Positions 27,556-37,288 of a stretch of DNA of 64,000 nucleotides are shown here, in pieces. Below the pieces are notes generated by a model. The model worked only from the letters and a program-made list of their open reading frames with translations, was not told where the DNA came from and did not search any database. Origin of the DNA: Polynucleobacter sp. AM-7D1. GTDB taxonomy: Bacteria > Pseudomonadota > Gammaproteobacteria > Burkholderiales > Burkholderiaceae. The DNA lies in NCBI RefSeq assembly GCF_018688455.1, contig NZ_CP061319.1:1674001-1738000 (forward strand), written 5' to 3'. The translations under genes and the position numbers were made by a program. Within the stretch, counting starts at the first letter, position 1. Every line of letters starts with the position of its first letter.

Positions 27556-27583
27556 AAAAAAGGATGCTATTAGGCATCCTTTT
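27556..27583 (-). terminator. Rho-independent terminator of sucCD
   Basis: Arms AAAAGGATGC and GCATCCTTTT with a 6-base loop, followed by T residues on the minus strand, lie between the sucD stop and the terC start. Confidence 0.85.
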
Positions 27584-27595
27584 CCTTGAACACAA

Positions 27596-28489
27596 TTACA
27601 ACATGGCTTTGAGTAAAGCTGCCATTTCTGATGGATTTCTTGTTACTTTAAAGCCACATTCTTCCATCACCGCTAGCTTAGCATCAGCCGTATCTGCACC
27701 ACCAGAAATCAATGCACCGGCATGACCCATACGTTTTCCAGGAGGCGCTGTTACACCAGCAATAAAGCCAACAACTGGCTTCTTCATATTGGCTTTACAC
27801 CAGCGAGCTGCTTCAGCTTCATCAGGTCCACCAATTTCGCCAATCATAATGACCGCATCAGTATCAGGGTCTTCGTTGAACATGCGCATCACATCGATAT
27901 GCTTCAAGCCATTAATTGGGTCGCCACCAATACCAACTGCTGTGGACTGACCTAGACCAATCGCTGTTAATTGACCAACTGCCTCATAAGTCAAAGTGCC
28001 AGAACGGCTAACAACACCGATACGACCTTTTTTATGGATATGGCCAGGCATGATGCCGATCTTGATTTCGTCTGGAGTAATGATTCCGGGACAATTTGGC
28101 CCTAGCAATAATGTCTTCTTACCACCAGCAGCTTCTTTTGCATGCATCTTGTTACGCACTTCCAACATATCCTTAACTGGAATGCCTTCTGTAATACAGA
28201 TAACAAAATCTAAGTCAGCTTCAACAGCTTCCCAAATTGCAGCAGCAGCGCCAGGAGGCGGGACATAAATTACGGAAGTAGTAGCGCCAGTTTGCTGAGC
28301 AGCTTCTTTTACAGTTCCATAAATTGGAATGTTAAAAATAGACTCGCCTGCTTTTTTAGGATTTACACCTGCTACAAAACAGTTTTTACCATTTGCGTAT
28401 TCCTGGCACTTCTCAGTGTGGAACTGGCCAGTCTTACCAGTAATACCTTGAGTAATCACTCGTGTATTTTTGTTTACCAAAATAGACAT
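27596..28489 (-). CDS. sucD: Succinyl-CoA synthetase alpha subunit
   Basis: A 297-residue subunit that binds CoA and carries the phospho-histidine, H256 here in GKRMGHAGALISGG. The N-terminal QGITGKTGQFHT CoA-binding segment and LLGPNCPGIITP are also plain. With sucC it makes succinate and ATP in the TCA cycle. It begins 15 bases after sucC and ends at a terminator. Length and motifs are normal. Confidence 0.97.
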   Translation of the reverse strand: MSILVNKNTRVITQGITGKTGQFHTEKCQEYANGKNCFVAGVNPKKAGESIFNIPIYGTVKEAAQQTGATTSVIYVPPPGAAAAIWEAVEADLDFVICITEGIPVKDMLEVRNKMHAKEAAGGKKTLLLGPNCPGIITPDEIKIGIMPGHIHKKGRIGVVSRSGTLTYEAVGQLTAIGLGQSTAVGIGGDPINGLKHIDVMRMFNEDPDTDAVIMIGEIGGPDEAEAARWCKANMKKPVVGFIAGVTAPPGKRMGHAGALISGGADTADAKLAVMEECGFKVTRNPSEMAALLKAML

Positions 28490-28504
28490 ATTGAAGTTCC
28501 TTGA

Positions 28505-29674
28505 TTATTTGTTTTTCGCAACAGCAGCAACTACCTTGGTAGCAGCCTCTGCCATTGAATCGGCGCTAATGATTGGTAAACCAGAATCCGCAAGAATCTT
28601 CTTGCCCAATTCCTCATTGGTACCCTTCATGCGAACAACCAAAGGTACAGTCAAGTTCACCGCTTTACATGCAGTCACTACGCCATCGGCGATCACGTCG
28701 CAACGCATAATGCCACCGAAAATATTTACCAAAATCGCTTCAACACTCTTGTTTTTGAGCATGATCTTGAATGCTTCAGTAACCTTCTCTGCTGTAGCAC
28801 CACCGCCAACGTCCAAGAAGTTTGCTGGCTCACCGCCAAACAATTTAATGGTGTCCATAGTAGCCATTGCCAAGCCAGCACCATTCACCAAGCAACCAAT
28901 ATTGCCGTCGAGTGAAATGTAAGCCAAGTCAAATTTAGAAGCCTCAATCTCAGCTGCATCTTCTTCATCGATATCGCGGTAAGCCACGATCTCAGGATGA
29001 CGGTACAAGGCATTTGGATCAAAATTAAATTTAGCATCAAGAGCTTTGATCTTGCCGTTGCCTTCAAGAATTAACGGGTTGATCTCAACCAATGAAGCAT
29101 CCGTTTCCCAGTAGGTCTTGTATAAATTCTTGAACACATCACGCGCCATTGGAATAGAAGCATCAGGAACGCCAATGCCTTTAGCAATGATGTCGCAATC
29201 CGCATCTGTCAAACCAATGAGTGGATCAACAAATACTTTGATAATTTTCTCTGGGTGAGATTCAGCAACCTCTTCAATGTCCATACCGCCTTCGCTGGAC
29301 GCCATGATCACATTCTTTTGTGTTCCGCGGTCAGTAACGATACTGAAGTAATACTCTTTTTTGATATCAGCGCCGTCTTCAATCAAGAGGCGATTTACTT
29401 TTTGACCTTCTGGACCAGTTTGGTGAGTCTTCAACTGCATCCCCAAAATTTCAGAAGCGTACTTTTTCACTTCATCCATACTGCGTGCCAATTTCACACC
29501 ACCACCTTTACCGCGACCACCCGCATGAATTTGCGCTTTAACAACCCAAACTGGGCCGCCTAGCTTTTCGGCAGCTTTAATAGCCTCATCAACGCTAAAT
29601 GCAGGAATGCCATTTGGAACAGGCACATTAAATTGGCGCAAAAGTTCTTTGCCTTGGTACTCGTGAATTTTCAT
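28505..29674 (-). CDS. sucC: Succinyl-CoA synthetase beta subunit
   Basis: A 389-residue ATP-grasp subunit, starting with the family [15 protein letters not shown] segment, with [18 protein letters not shown] for nucleotide binding and [15 protein letters not shown] near residue 318 for substrate binding. It is the first gene of the sucCD pair. The 171 bases upstream, before the recX stop, hold its promoter; I see no sure -35/-10 pair. Confidence 0.97.
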   Translation of the reverse strand: MKIHEYQGKELLRQFNVPVPNGIPAFSVDEAIKAAEKLGGPVWVVKAQIHAGGRGKGGGVKLARSMDEVKKYASEILGMQLKTHQTGPEGQKVNRLLIEDGADIKKEYYFSIVTDRGTQKNVIMASSEGGMDIEEVAESHPEKIIKVFVDPLIGLTDADCDIIAKGIGVPDASIPMARDVFKNLYKTYWETDASLVEINPLILEGNGKIKALDAKFNFDPNALYRHPEIVAYRDIDEEDAAEIEASKFDLAYISLDGNIGCLVNGAGLAMATMDTIKLFGGEPANFLDVGGGATAEKVTEAFKIMLKNKSVEAILVNIFGGIMRCDVIADGVVTACKAVNLTVPLVVRMKGTNEELGKKILADSGLPIISADSMAEAATKVVAAVAKNK

Positions 29675-29845
29675 AATTACTCCGAAACGGTGTCTTTTTT
29701 AGCAAGCGATAAGAATGTATAAAACCAGCCGCCTGCTTTTGGTTTTTTCTCTATCCAACCAAAAAAATGGCGAGCGTTTTACCCGACTTTGTAAGTCTAT
29801 CATGCTGCAATGCATCAACTTGGGGTTTTTGGCTCCGTAATTGCC

Positions 29846-30382
29846 CTAGTCAAGGCGTCCTGCGACCACCTTGGAGACTACATCAGAACTGAAGCCCTTG
29901 GAGGCCAGAAATCGATATTGGCGCGCCCGCTCTTTCTGTTCAATTGCCAATGCACCAAACTTGCGCAACCACAAGTCATGGGCACGCTGGTATTCAGTTT
30001 CCTTGAGATTCCTGAGGAGAGCTACCGTCTTTGCGCTATCCACCCCGGCCTGAGCAAGTTCGTCCTGTATTTTTCGAGTACCAAAGCGCTCGCTACGGCG
30101 TCGGACCAGAGCCTCTGCAAAGCGCTGGTCTGACAACCAACCGCGAGCCTCAAAATCATCAAGAACGGCTTCAATTTGTGAGGTCAACGGAATGACTGGC
30201 TCAAGCACCTCAGAATCCTCCGCGGCAGTCTGTAACTTCAACATCCTTGCAGCAGACTCTTCGAGCTTTGCAGCCAGCCCTTTGCGACTGTACTCTCGCA
30301 TAGACAAAAGGCGCAAAGCCCGAGCTTTGAGACTCGGGCTTTGTTTTTTACTTTTCTTAACAGCGCTACCTAATTCTGACAT
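29846..30382 (-). CDS. recX: RecA regulator RecX
   Basis: I choose ATG 30382 (178 residues), 7 bases after the recA stop, over a GTG at 30409 that would overlap recA by 20 bases. The protein is basic, helical and made of three repeats; LRLLSMREYSRKGL, WLSDQRFAEALVRRR and FRFLASKGFSSDVV-like segments are typical of RecX, which binds the RecA filament and limits its activity. Coupling to recA gives it LexA control. The N-terminal 20 residues are Lys-rich and the least certain part. Confidence 0.9.
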   Translation of the reverse strand: MSELGSAVKKSKKQSPSLKARALRLLSMREYSRKGLAAKLEESAARMLKLQTAAEDSEVLEPVIPLTSQIEAVLDDFEARGWLSDQRFAEALVRRRSERFGTRKIQDELAQAGVDSAKTVALLRNLKETEYQRAHDLWLRKFGALAIEQKERARQYRFLASKGFSSDVVSKVVAGRLD

Positions 30383-30389
30383 TGAAGAA

Positions 30390-31478
30390 TTACGCTTCCT
30401 CTTCTTCACTCAAAACATCGCTCACTACTGCTGTTCCAGCCTTGACACCCAATTTCGCACGAATCTTTGATTCAATATCTTGTGCAATGGTTGGGTTCTC
30501 TTTTAAGAACTCGCGCACATTATCTTTTCCTTGACCAATGCGATCACCGTTGTAGCTATACCAAGAGCCTGATTTTTCTACGATATCGGCTTCAACACCC
30601 ATATCAATAATTTCACCTTCTCTAGAGATGCCGGCGCCGTACATGATGTCAAAGATGGCTTCGCGGAATGGAGGTGAGACCTTATTCTTCACTACCTTCA
30701 CGCGAGTCTCGTTGCCGACCACTTCGTCGCCCTTCTTAATACTGCCGATGCGACGAATATCTAGACGCATAGAAGCATAAAACTTCAGCGCATTACCGCC
30801 AGTAGTAGTTTCAGGGGAACCAAACATCACGCCAATCTTCATTCGAATTTGGTTAATGAAAATGACTGTAGTGTTAGTGCGCTTAATTGCGCCAGTTAAT
30901 TTACGCAATGCCTGACTCATCAAGCGCGCCTGCAGACCTGGCAATGAATCGCCCATGTCGCCTTCAATTTCTGCTCTTGGTACTAAGGCTGCTACTGAGT
31001 CGATTACGATTAAATCGATTGAGCCTGAACGCACTAAAGCATCAGCAATTTCCAATGCTTGTTCACCAGTATCGGGCTGAGAGATCAATAAATTATTAAC
31101 ATCTACACCTAAGCGTGAAGCGTACTGAACATCCAAAGCGTGCTCGGCATCAATAAAGGCGCAAGTTCCACCTATCTTTTGCATCTCTGCAATCGCATGC
31201 AAAGTTAATGTTGTCTTTCCTGAAGACTCTGGGCCGTAAATCTCAATCACGCGCCCACGCGCCAAGCCACCAACACCCAGAGCAATGTCTAAACCCAATG
31301 ACCCACTAGAAACTACTTGAATATCTTGATGAATCTCTGCATCACCCAATCTCATGATTGAGCCTTTGCCAAATTGCTTTTCAATTTGCGCCAAAGCAGC
31401 TGTTAATGCCTTTTGCTTGTCTCCACTCATGCCGTCAAACTCTGATGAGGCTGATTTCTTCTTATCATCCAAGGCCAT
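30390..31478 (-). CDS. recA: Recombinase RecA
   Basis: A 362-residue recombinase. Walker A GPESSGKT is at 82-89, [14 protein letters not shown] and [15 protein letters not shown] are conserved, and the DNA-binding loop [25 protein letters not shown] lies at about 213-237, written here in its start and end parts NQIRMKIG and TTGGNALKF. The C-terminus is acidic (SEEEEA), as usual. It drives strand exchange and LexA cleavage. A clear LexA box lies 73 bases upstream and recX follows. Confidence 0.98.
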   Translation of the reverse strand: MALDDKKKSASSEFDGMSGDKQKALTAALAQIEKQFGKGSIMRLGDAEIHQDIQVVSSGSLGLDIALGVGGLARGRVIEIYGPESSGKTTLTLHAIAEMQKIGGTCAFIDAEHALDVQYASRLGVDVNNLLISQPDTGEQALEIADALVRSGSIDLIVIDSVAALVPRAEIEGDMGDSLPGLQARLMSQALRKLTGAIKRTNTTVIFINQIRMKIGVMFGSPETTTGGNALKFYASMRLDIRRIGSIKKGDEVVGNETRVKVVKNKVSPPFREAIFDIMYGAGISREGEIIDMGVEADIVEKSGSWYSYNGDRIGQGKDNVREFLKENPTIAQDIESKIRAKLGVKAGTAVVSDVLSEEEEA

Positions 31479-31549
31479 TTTTTAATTCCTTTTCGCTATG
31501 TATTGGGCTTTTTCCCGAAGTTTCTGTACTTTTTAACAACTTAGAAGTT

Positions 31550-31578
31550 ACTGTATATAAAAACAGTAGTATTTGCAA
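31550..31578 (-). promoter_or_regulatory. recA promoter with LexA (SOS) box
   Basis: On the minus strand TTGCAA (31573-31578) and TACAGT (31550-31555) are 17 bases apart as -35 and -10. CTGTATATAAAAACAG at 31551-31566 fits the LexA consensus CTGT-N8-ACAG and covers the -10 and spacer, so LexA binding would block RNA polymerase. Confidence 0.88.
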
Positions 31579-31593
31579 GAAACTTTTTTGGCT

Positions 31594-32124
31594 CTATGCC
31601 TGATTTTTATCTAGGGTCACTCTTACGCGATCCCAATACAGGAAAAGTGGCATTGCGGCACCCCAAATGATTGCTAAAAATATGAGGCCGCCCACTTGTC
31701 CTTGTGGCCCCCATGCTCCAGCACCCATTTGGATGCCTGCCTCATAAGACATTGGGCCTGCAATTGCACCTAATGCTGCTGCCAGAATGGGTCTTCCACG
31801 CAGCCAGGATAGTGACCCGTTGATTGTGCTGGCGACCAAAGCCCAGAGCACCCACATCCAAACGGGTGATAAATAGCTACTTGGCCAAGCATCTTCAAAA
31901 ATTAAAAATCCAGATAAAGATACAAGTGAGTCAGCACTTACTCCGTATAAGGTCGCCTTGAATAATAGACCCATCTCCAACGATGGTTGATTGGAGCGCG
32001 CAATATGAATGGTCAGATAGATTAAGGTAATGACAACGGGCCAAAACACCTGATGATTGGCGGCGCCAATAATGCAGGCAAACCAACCGAGCTGGAAAAG
32101 CACAAAGTTCCAAAATTTAGCCAT
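31594..32124 (-). CDS. DUF2878-type integral membrane protein
   Basis: A 176-residue inner-membrane protein with about six membrane segments, beginning MAKFWNFVLFQLGWFACII and containing GPMSYEAGIQMGAGAWG near residue 123, a pattern that I associate with DUF2878. The function is unknown. It lies between the recA promoter region and a tRNA gene with its terminator, so it is a single-gene unit. Confidence 0.75.
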   Translation of the reverse strand: MAKFWNFVLFQLGWFACIIGAANHQVFWPVVITLIYLTIHIARSNQPSLEMGLLFKATLYGVSADSLVSLSGFLIFEDAWPSSYLSPVWMWVLWALVASTINGSLSWLRGRPILAAALGAIAGPMSYEAGIQMGAGAWGPQGQVGGLIFLAIIWGAAMPLFLYWDRVRVTLDKNQA

Positions 32125-32152
32125 CGCTTACGCCCAAGCAGTCACACCTAAG

Positions 32153-32182
32153 AAAAAGGCCACTGCCGCTGGGCAATGGCCT
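32153..32182 (-). terminator. Rho-independent terminator of the tRNA gene
   Basis: AGGCCATTGCC and GGCAGTGGCCT pair on the minus strand with one wobble and a 4-base loop, followed by TTTTT. It begins 7 bases after the tRNA 3' CCA. Confidence 0.88.
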
Positions 32183-32189
32183 GAAGATA

Positions 32190-32266
32190 TGGTGGCGAAT
32201 CAGGGATTTGAACCCCGGACCTGCGGATTATGATTCCGTCGCTCTAACCAGCTGAGCTAATTCGCC
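32190..32266 (-). tRNA. tRNA with CAU anticodon, most likely elongator tRNA-Met
   Basis: The minus strand folds into a full cloverleaf of 74 bases plus encoded CCA. The acceptor stem is GGCGAAT/ATTCGCC, the D-stem GCTC/GAGC and the T-loop TTCAAAT. The anticodon loop ATCATAA gives CAU at 32230-32232. There is an A-C pair at the top of the anticodon stem (27-43). It lacks the C1-A72 mismatch and the three G-C pairs of initiator tRNA, so it is an elongator Met or, less likely, a tRNA-Ile2 read after lysidine modification. Confidence 0.93.
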
Positions 32267-32305
32267 GAAGCTAAGATTTTAGCTTATTTGACTAAGTCGA
32301 TCAAT

Positions 32306-32959
32306 TTATTTAGTGCGGTGAGAAAGCTTTATAAAGACCTCTTTCACGAAAATCCAAAGGGCTGGCAAGCCCGGAATGACAATCATTGCCAGCGCCACTA
32401 GTGAGAAATTGCTCTTCACCCAGGGGTGATCGCCAATGAAAAAACCAAGGCTGGTCAGACTGCAAACCCAAACAATGCCGCCAATCACGTTATAGAAAAC
32501 AAAGACGGAATAGCGCATATGCGCCACCCCGGCCACAAAGGGGGCGAAAGTACGAATAAATGGCATAAAACGCCCTAGAACAATGGTGATTGGGCCATAT
32601 TTCTCGTAAAAAGCATGTGCCTTATCAAACGCATTCCGATTAAACCAACGTGAGTTTTCCCAAGAAAAAACCCGGCTACCAATCTTTCTGCCGATGGAGT
32701 AATTCAGAGCATCGCCCGTTACCGCAGCTGTAGTGAGAAGAGCCATCAAGGCAAATAAATCTAATCCCCCTACCGCTGCAATGGCGCCAGCAACGAATAA
32801 CAAAGAGTCACCAGGCAAAAAGGGCATCACCACTAAACCGGTTTCAACAAAAATGATGGCGAATAGCAGGGCATAAATCCAAACGCCCCACTGGTTAGCG
32901 ACTAATGCCAGATTTTTATCTAGATGTAGAAATAGATCGATGAGGTATGCAAAGTCCAA
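32306..32959 (-). CDS. DedA-family membrane protein
   Basis: A 217-residue integral membrane protein with FVETGLVVMPFLPGDSLLF near residue 40 and the GRFMPFIRTFAPFVAG segment near 125, the two DedA signatures with the conserved Arg and acidic residues. Family members are lipid scramblases or flippases, for example of undecaprenyl phosphate. The start codon is TTG at 32959, well supported by GGAG six bases before it. It lies just behind the tRNA gene. Confidence 0.9.
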   Translation of the reverse strand: MDFAYLIDLFLHLDKNLALVANQWGVWIYALLFAIIFVETGLVVMPFLPGDSLLFVAGAIAAVGGLDLFALMALLTTAAVTGDALNYSIGRKIGSRVFSWENSRWFNRNAFDKAHAFYEKYGPITIVLGRFMPFIRTFAPFVAGVAHMRYSVFVFYNVIGGIVWVCSLTSLGFFIGDHPWVKSNFSLVALAMIVIPGLPALWIFVKEVFIKLSHRTK

Positions 32960-33011
32960 AAGGGCTCCAGAGTTTTAATAGATGAGCTGATGTGAGGTCT
33001 GAGCTAGGATG

Positions 33012-33419
33012 CTACTTGATTTGAAAAGTGCTGGTGGCTTCATCTCGGTTGTAGCGAACAAAAACTTCAATCTTCTTAGCCAAAAAGAGTTTTTTTAGTA
33101 CCTCATCCTTATTCTCAAAGGTAATTGCGGTTTGCTCAGGGTAGCGTGAGAAAGGATCGCTCATCACTTCAATAGGGTGATCGTCGATCTTAATTAAACG
33201 AATTGTGCGCTTATGGAGGCGGTCGGGCCGAATGAAAATCAGGCGCTTTATATACTTATCGAGCACTAGCTTTTGCCCCTGCTCATTGGTTTTAAAGTAG
33301 TACACGAGCTCATCTTTACCATTGACGGTAACATCACGCTCCTCATCCCATTTTGCGAGGGCTGGCTGGCTCAGACAAACACCCAGAATCACCCCTACTA
33401 CGATCCTATACAGTTGCAT
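33012..33419 (-). CDS. Exported protein of unknown function (135 aa)
   Basis: The product has a signal peptide cut near residue 22 (QPALA before KWDEE) and then a small, charged, beta-rich domain with no motif that I know. It should be periplasmic. It is divergent from the MOSC gene, with 46 bases between the starts. Confidence 0.7.
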   Translation of the reverse strand: MQLYRIVVGVILGVCLSQPALAKWDEERDVTVNGKDELVYYFKTNEQGQKLVLDKYIKRLIFIRPDRLHKRTIRLIKIDDHPIEVMSDPFSRYPEQTAITFENKDEVLKKLFLAKKIEVFVRYNRDEATSTFQIK

Positions 33420-33465
33420 TATTTGCTTTCTTCATATGATCGTTCAATCTTATCAGCGAATCCCT

Positions 33466-34077
33466 ATGCGACTACTATCCATTTCTCTTGGCAAAGCAGG
33501 CCCCTTGTTTGGATTAAATCATCCCGACTACTCAAGCGTAGCTTCCGCGATTAATAAAAAGCCGGTGAGCACGTTAAGCCAAGCAACTCCAGTTGAAATC
33601 AAATCACTAGGCGTTGTAGGTGACGAGCAAGCAGATTTATCAGTTCATGGCGGCCTTGAAAAAGCGATATATGTTTATCCAATCGAACACTATGCATTTT
33701 GGAATGAACTACTCAGCAGAGAAACCAAACAAATAGTTAATCTCCCAATTGGCTCCATGGGCGAGAACTTCACGATCGAGGGACTTCTTGAGGATGAAAT
33801 ATTTGTGGGGGATAAGATGTCCATTGGCGAACTTGAATTTACAGTTGTCAAACTCAGAGAGCCATGTTTTAAGTTCAACGCAAAGATGAAATACAAAGGC
33901 GCAGCTAAGGCAATGCTGCAATCTGGGAAAAGTGGCTGGTACTTACGAGTTAATAAACCAGGAATCCTTGCAGCAGGCGCCAAGATTGATCTCACACCTG
34001 GACAAAGAATTACCTCGATAGCCAGCCAAAATAAAGCCCTCTTTCAGCGCGGGAATCAAAAAGATCTTTGGGATTAA
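33466..34077 (+). CDS. MOSC-domain protein, YiiM-like
   Basis: A 203-residue cytoplasmic protein. I use ATG 33466; upstream in-frame sequence lies antisense to the neighbour and is not protein-like. The MOSC signature is visible: VVGDEQADLSVHGGLEKAIY near residue 46-65, and the Cys of REPCFKFN near 125 that should bind the molybdenum or sulfur ligand. YiiM-type proteins take part in reduction of N-hydroxylated compounds. It ends at a bidirectional terminator. Confidence 0.88.
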   Translation: MRLLSISLGKAGPLFGLNHPDYSSVASAINKKPVSTLSQATPVEIKSLGVVGDEQADLSVHGGLEKAIYVYPIEHYAFWNELLSRETKQIVNLPIGSMGENFTIEGLLEDEIFVGDKMSIGELEFTVVKLREPCFKFNAKMKYKGAAKAMLQSGKSGWYLRVNKPGILAAGAKIDLTPGQRITSIASQNKALFQRGNQKDLWD

Positions 34078-34087
34078 TGTTGGCAAT

Positions 34088-34119
34088 AAAAAACCCGACC
34101 ATAAGCTGATCGGGTTTTT
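34088..34119. terminator. Bidirectional terminator between MOSC and MFS genes
   Basis: AAAAAACCCGA and TCGGGTTTTT form a stem with A and T runs on both sides, ending the plus-strand MOSC gene and the minus-strand MFS gene. Confidence 0.88.
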
Positions 34120-34137
34120 GACTGAGTAAAAGATTAA

Positions 34138-35808
34138 CTAATCGTTCGCATAAATATCAACATCTTTTGTCTCGCGAATAAACAAAGTACCAATCACCAA
34201 TGTAATGGCAGCAATGATGATCGGATACCAAAGACCATAGTAAATATTTCCGTTTTGAGCCACGAGAGCAAATGATATTGTTGGCAGCAATCCCCCAAAC
34301 CAGCCGTTACCAATATGGTAGGGCAAGGACATTGATGTATAGCGAATGCGCGTTGGGAACATCTCGACCAACATGGCTGCAATAGGGCCATACACCATGG
34401 TCACCAAAATAACTAAATAGGCTAACAACAAAAGAACTGGCACATAACTGATTTCATCAGGATTAGCTTTTGCTGGATAGCCCGCATCATTAAGAGCATT
34501 ACGGATAGCATTTTTAAAATCTGCGTCTCTCGACTGACTCTCTATTAAAGTCATTCCCTTTGCTGAATACGCCTGAATTTCAGTTTCACCAATTTTAATA
34601 ATGGCAGTACTTCCCACTGCACCAGAAATTGTTTTGTAACTGGCAGAGTTAGATGCCATAACCTGCTTAGCAATGTCACATGAACTCGTGAATTTAGCCG
34701 TATCAGTTGGATTGAACTGGAAACTACATTCGCTCAAATCCGCAGTAATCGTTGCTGGCGCAGCAACCATCGCCTTTTCTAAAGCGGGATTTGCGAAATG
34801 GGTTAATGCATTAAATACAGAAACAGGTGTGCCCGGAATATAGGTCACTACAGCTAGCAACAGGCCTCCCATGATGATGACCTTGCGCCCAATCATGTCC
34901 GACAAGGTTCCAAAAATAACAAAGAATGGTGTACCAATGATTAAGGCGGCGGCGATTAATAGATTAGCTGTTGTGGAGTCCACTTTGAGCACCTGAGTAA
35001 GGTAGAACAAAGCATAGAACTGACCTGTGTACCACACCACTGCTTGACCAGCCACTAAGCCAAATAAGGCTAAGAGGACAATCTTTAAATTCTTCCATTG
35101 GGCAAACGACTCTGTCAGCGGCGCTTTAGATAACTTACCCTCCTCTTTCATTTTTTTGAAAGCAGGCGATTCGTTCATGGACAGTCGAATCCAAATCGAT
35201 ATGCCAAGTAATGCAATGGATACGACAAATGGAATACGCCATCCCCAAACCTCAAAATCAGAACCCGTTAGCTCACGAGCACCCAAGATCACTAGCAGGG
35301 ATAAAAACAAACCCAAAGTAGCCGTCGTCTGAATCCAAGATGTATATGCACCGCGACGACCATGGGGTGCATGCTCGGCAACATAAGTGGCGGCGCCACC
35401 ATACTCGCCACCCAAAGCCAAGCCCTGCAGCATCCGCAATGCGATGAGGATGACTGGGGCAGCCACACCAATCGAATCGTAATTTGGCAAGATGCCAACA
35501 ACAAAGGTTGAGACACCCATTAACAAAATGGTGACTAGGAAGGTGTACTTACGACCAATCAGATCTCCTAGTCGTCCAAATACCAAAGCACCAAACGGTC
35601 GGACGATAAAGCCAGCAGCAAAAGCCAACAAGGCAAAAATAAAAGCGGAACCCTGGTCTAGCCCTGAGAAAAACTGTTTGGCAATAATGGCAGCCAATGA
35701 ACCATATAAATAAAAGTCATACCATTCGAAAACCGTACCCAAGGACGAAGCAAAAATAACTTTGCGCTCCTCAGCAGTCATGGGGGCGACCTTAGTTGAT
35801 CGTGACAT
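34138..35808 (-). CDS. MHS-type MFS transporter with a large periplasmic insert
   Basis: A 556-residue carrier. FEWYDFYLYG at 27-36, GRLGDLIGRKYTF at 78-90 and RMLQGLALGGEYGGAA at 125-140 place it in the metabolite:H+ symporter group (ProP, ShiA, KgtP). Between the ninth and tenth membrane segments, at about 328-455, is a hydrophilic insert of about 125 residues with Cys at 361 and 377. By the usual topology it faces the periplasm, so a disulfide is possible. Typical members are near 430 residues. The substrate cannot be told. It is followed by a terminator. Confidence 0.87.
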   Translation of the reverse strand: MSRSTKVAPMTAEERKVIFASSLGTVFEWYDFYLYGSLAAIIAKQFFSGLDQGSAFIFALLAFAAGFIVRPFGALVFGRLGDLIGRKYTFLVTILLMGVSTFVVGILPNYDSIGVAAPVILIALRMLQGLALGGEYGGAATYVAEHAPHGRRGAYTSWIQTTATLGLFLSLLVILGARELTGSDFEVWGWRIPFVVSIALLGISIWIRLSMNESPAFKKMKEEGKLSKAPLTESFAQWKNLKIVLLALFGLVAGQAVVWYTGQFYALFYLTQVLKVDSTTANLLIAAALIIGTPFFVIFGTLSDMIGRKVIIMGGLLLAVVTYIPGTPVSVFNALTHFANPALEKAMVAAPATITADLSECSFQFNPTDTAKFTSSCDIAKQVMASNSASYKTISGAVGSTAIIKIGETEIQAYSAKGMTLIESQSRDADFKNAIRNALNDAGYPAKANPDEISYVPVLLLLAYLVILVTMVYGPIAAMLVEMFPTRIRYTSMSLPYHIGNGWFGGLLPTISFALVAQNGNIYYGLWYPIIIAAITLVIGTLFIRETKDVDIYAND

Positions 35809-35916
35809 CTACAACATTCCTAATAATTTTTTATAGGGGCAGATTATCACTTGAAAATTAGCCCTCAAATATAGAAATTAGGGTATCTCCCCATCAAGTT
35901 ATAAAAAATTTTGATC

Positions 35917-35947
35917 AAAAAAAAGAGGAGGCATAGCCCCCTCTTTT
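35917..35947 (-). terminator. Rho-independent terminator of the TRAP operon
   Basis: AAAAGAGGGGGC and GCCTCCTCTTTT pair on the minus strand with one mismatch and a 3-base loop, followed by eight T. It lies 16 bases after the dctM stop. Confidence 0.9.
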
Positions 35948-35962
35948 CTTTAATTTACTTCT

Positions 35963-37288
35963 CTACCAACCAATTACTTTAGGCAACCAAAGTGAAATTT
36001 GTGGGTAGTAGAAAACTAAGAACAATGCTACGCCCTGCATAAACAGGAATGGCAAGACACCAATGTATAAGTCCCTAATCTTCACCTCAGGTGGAGCAAC
36101 CCCTTTGAGATAAAAGAGTGCCCAACCAAATGGGGGAGTTAAGAATGATGATTGCAGGCAAACGGTGATCATCATTGCAACCCAAACAGGATCTGCACCT
36201 TGCGCCAAAAGAACGGGGAGGAACAATGGCACAGCAATATAACTAATTTCAATCCACTCAATAAAAAAGCCGAGTACAAAAATTAGCAAGAGCATGAACC
36301 AAATATCGCTATTAATTCCGCCAGGTATCACCTCAAACATCCCAGAGATAAGCTCTTCTCCGTTAAGCCCCCTGAAGGACAAGGCAAATACTTGTGCGCA
36401 AATTAAAATAAACATCATTAACGCGCTGATCTTGGTAGTGTCTATTGCAACTTGCTTCAAAATATCCCACTTAAAGCGACCAGATAAAAAAGTTACCAAA
36501 ATTGATCCGACGGCACCCATCGCTGCAGCTTCGGTTGGCGCAGCAACACCACCAACGATAGAGCCTAATACTGCAACCACCAACATAATTGGTGGAACCA
36601 CAACTTTCCAAAAACGCACCCAGAGTTCTTTACCCGAAACACGGCTGCGCTCTTCCTTGGGAATAGGTGGCATTAAGTCAGGCTTAAGCCAACCTAAAAT
36701 CAAAATGAAGACTATATAAACCACTACCAAAATGAGCCCGGGTCCTACTGCAGCGGCAAACAAAGTACCAACCGACAACTGCATGATGTCGGAGAGCAAA
36801 ATTAAAATGAGACTAGGTGGAATAATTTGACCCAAGGTACCAGAAGCGCAAATTGCACCGCAGGCAATACTCTTGTTATAGCCACGTCGTATTAAGGTTG
36901 GTAGGGTCAACAAGCCTAAGGTGATGACGGTAGCACCAACAATGCCGGTTGTAGCACCCATCAAAGCCCCGAACAAGATAATTCCAACCGCCATACCGCC
37001 CTTAACACCGCCCGCTATGTGCCCAATCACATCAAGCAAATCATCTGCTAGCCGAGATTTTTCCAGCATGATTCCCATAAAAATAAACAAGGGAATTGCA
37101 AGCCATTGATAACCCGCCACAATGCCAAAGACTCTGGCTGGCAATAAGTTAAACAAGGAGGTTCCGAATCCTAAAAATCCAAATACGAATCCGACTGTTG
37201 CCAAAGTAATGGCAACTGGAACCCCAACCATCAATAAAATGAAAAAGCCTATCAGCATCAGAATGGCCATCACATGCATATCAAACAT
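35963..37288 (-). CDS. dctM: TRAP transporter large permease (DctM)
   Basis: A 441-residue membrane protein with about twelve segments. I start it at ATG 37288, where AAAGGAGG six bases upstream is a strong ribosome site; this start overlaps the dctQ end by 8 bases. VPVAITLATVGFVFGFLG near residue 25, FIFMGIMLEKSRLADDLL near 75 and SGTLGQIIPPSLILILL near 145 are DctM signatures. With DctQ and the DctP binding protein it imports an organic acid driven by sodium. The genes are in the order P-Q-M. Confidence 0.94.
   Translation of the reverse strand: MFDMHVMAILMLIGFFILLMVGVPVAITLATVGFVFGFLGFGTSLFNLLPARVFGIVAGYQWLAIPLFIFMGIMLEKSRLADDLLDVIGHIAGGVKGGMAVGIILFGALMGATTGIVGATVITLGLLTLPTLIRRGYNKSIACGAICASGTLGQIIPPSLILILLSDIMQLSVGTLFAAAVGPGLILVVVYIVFILILGWLKPDLMPPIPKEERSRVSGKELWVRFWKVVVPPIMLVVAVLGSIVGGVAAPTEAAAMGAVGSILVTFLSGRFKWDILKQVAIDTTKISALMMFILICAQVFALSFRGLNGEELISGMFEVIPGGINSDIWFMLLLIFVLGFFIEWIEISYIAVPLFLPVLLAQGADPVWVAMMITVCLQSSFLTPPFGWALFYLKGVAPPEVKIRDLYIGVLPFLFMQGVALFLVFYYPQISLWLPKVIGW

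Noticed and set aside
29738..29768. Hairpin with TTTGGTT/AACCAAA after recX as terminator
   Set aside because: The stem is AT-rich and the loop is about twelve bases, too weak to call.
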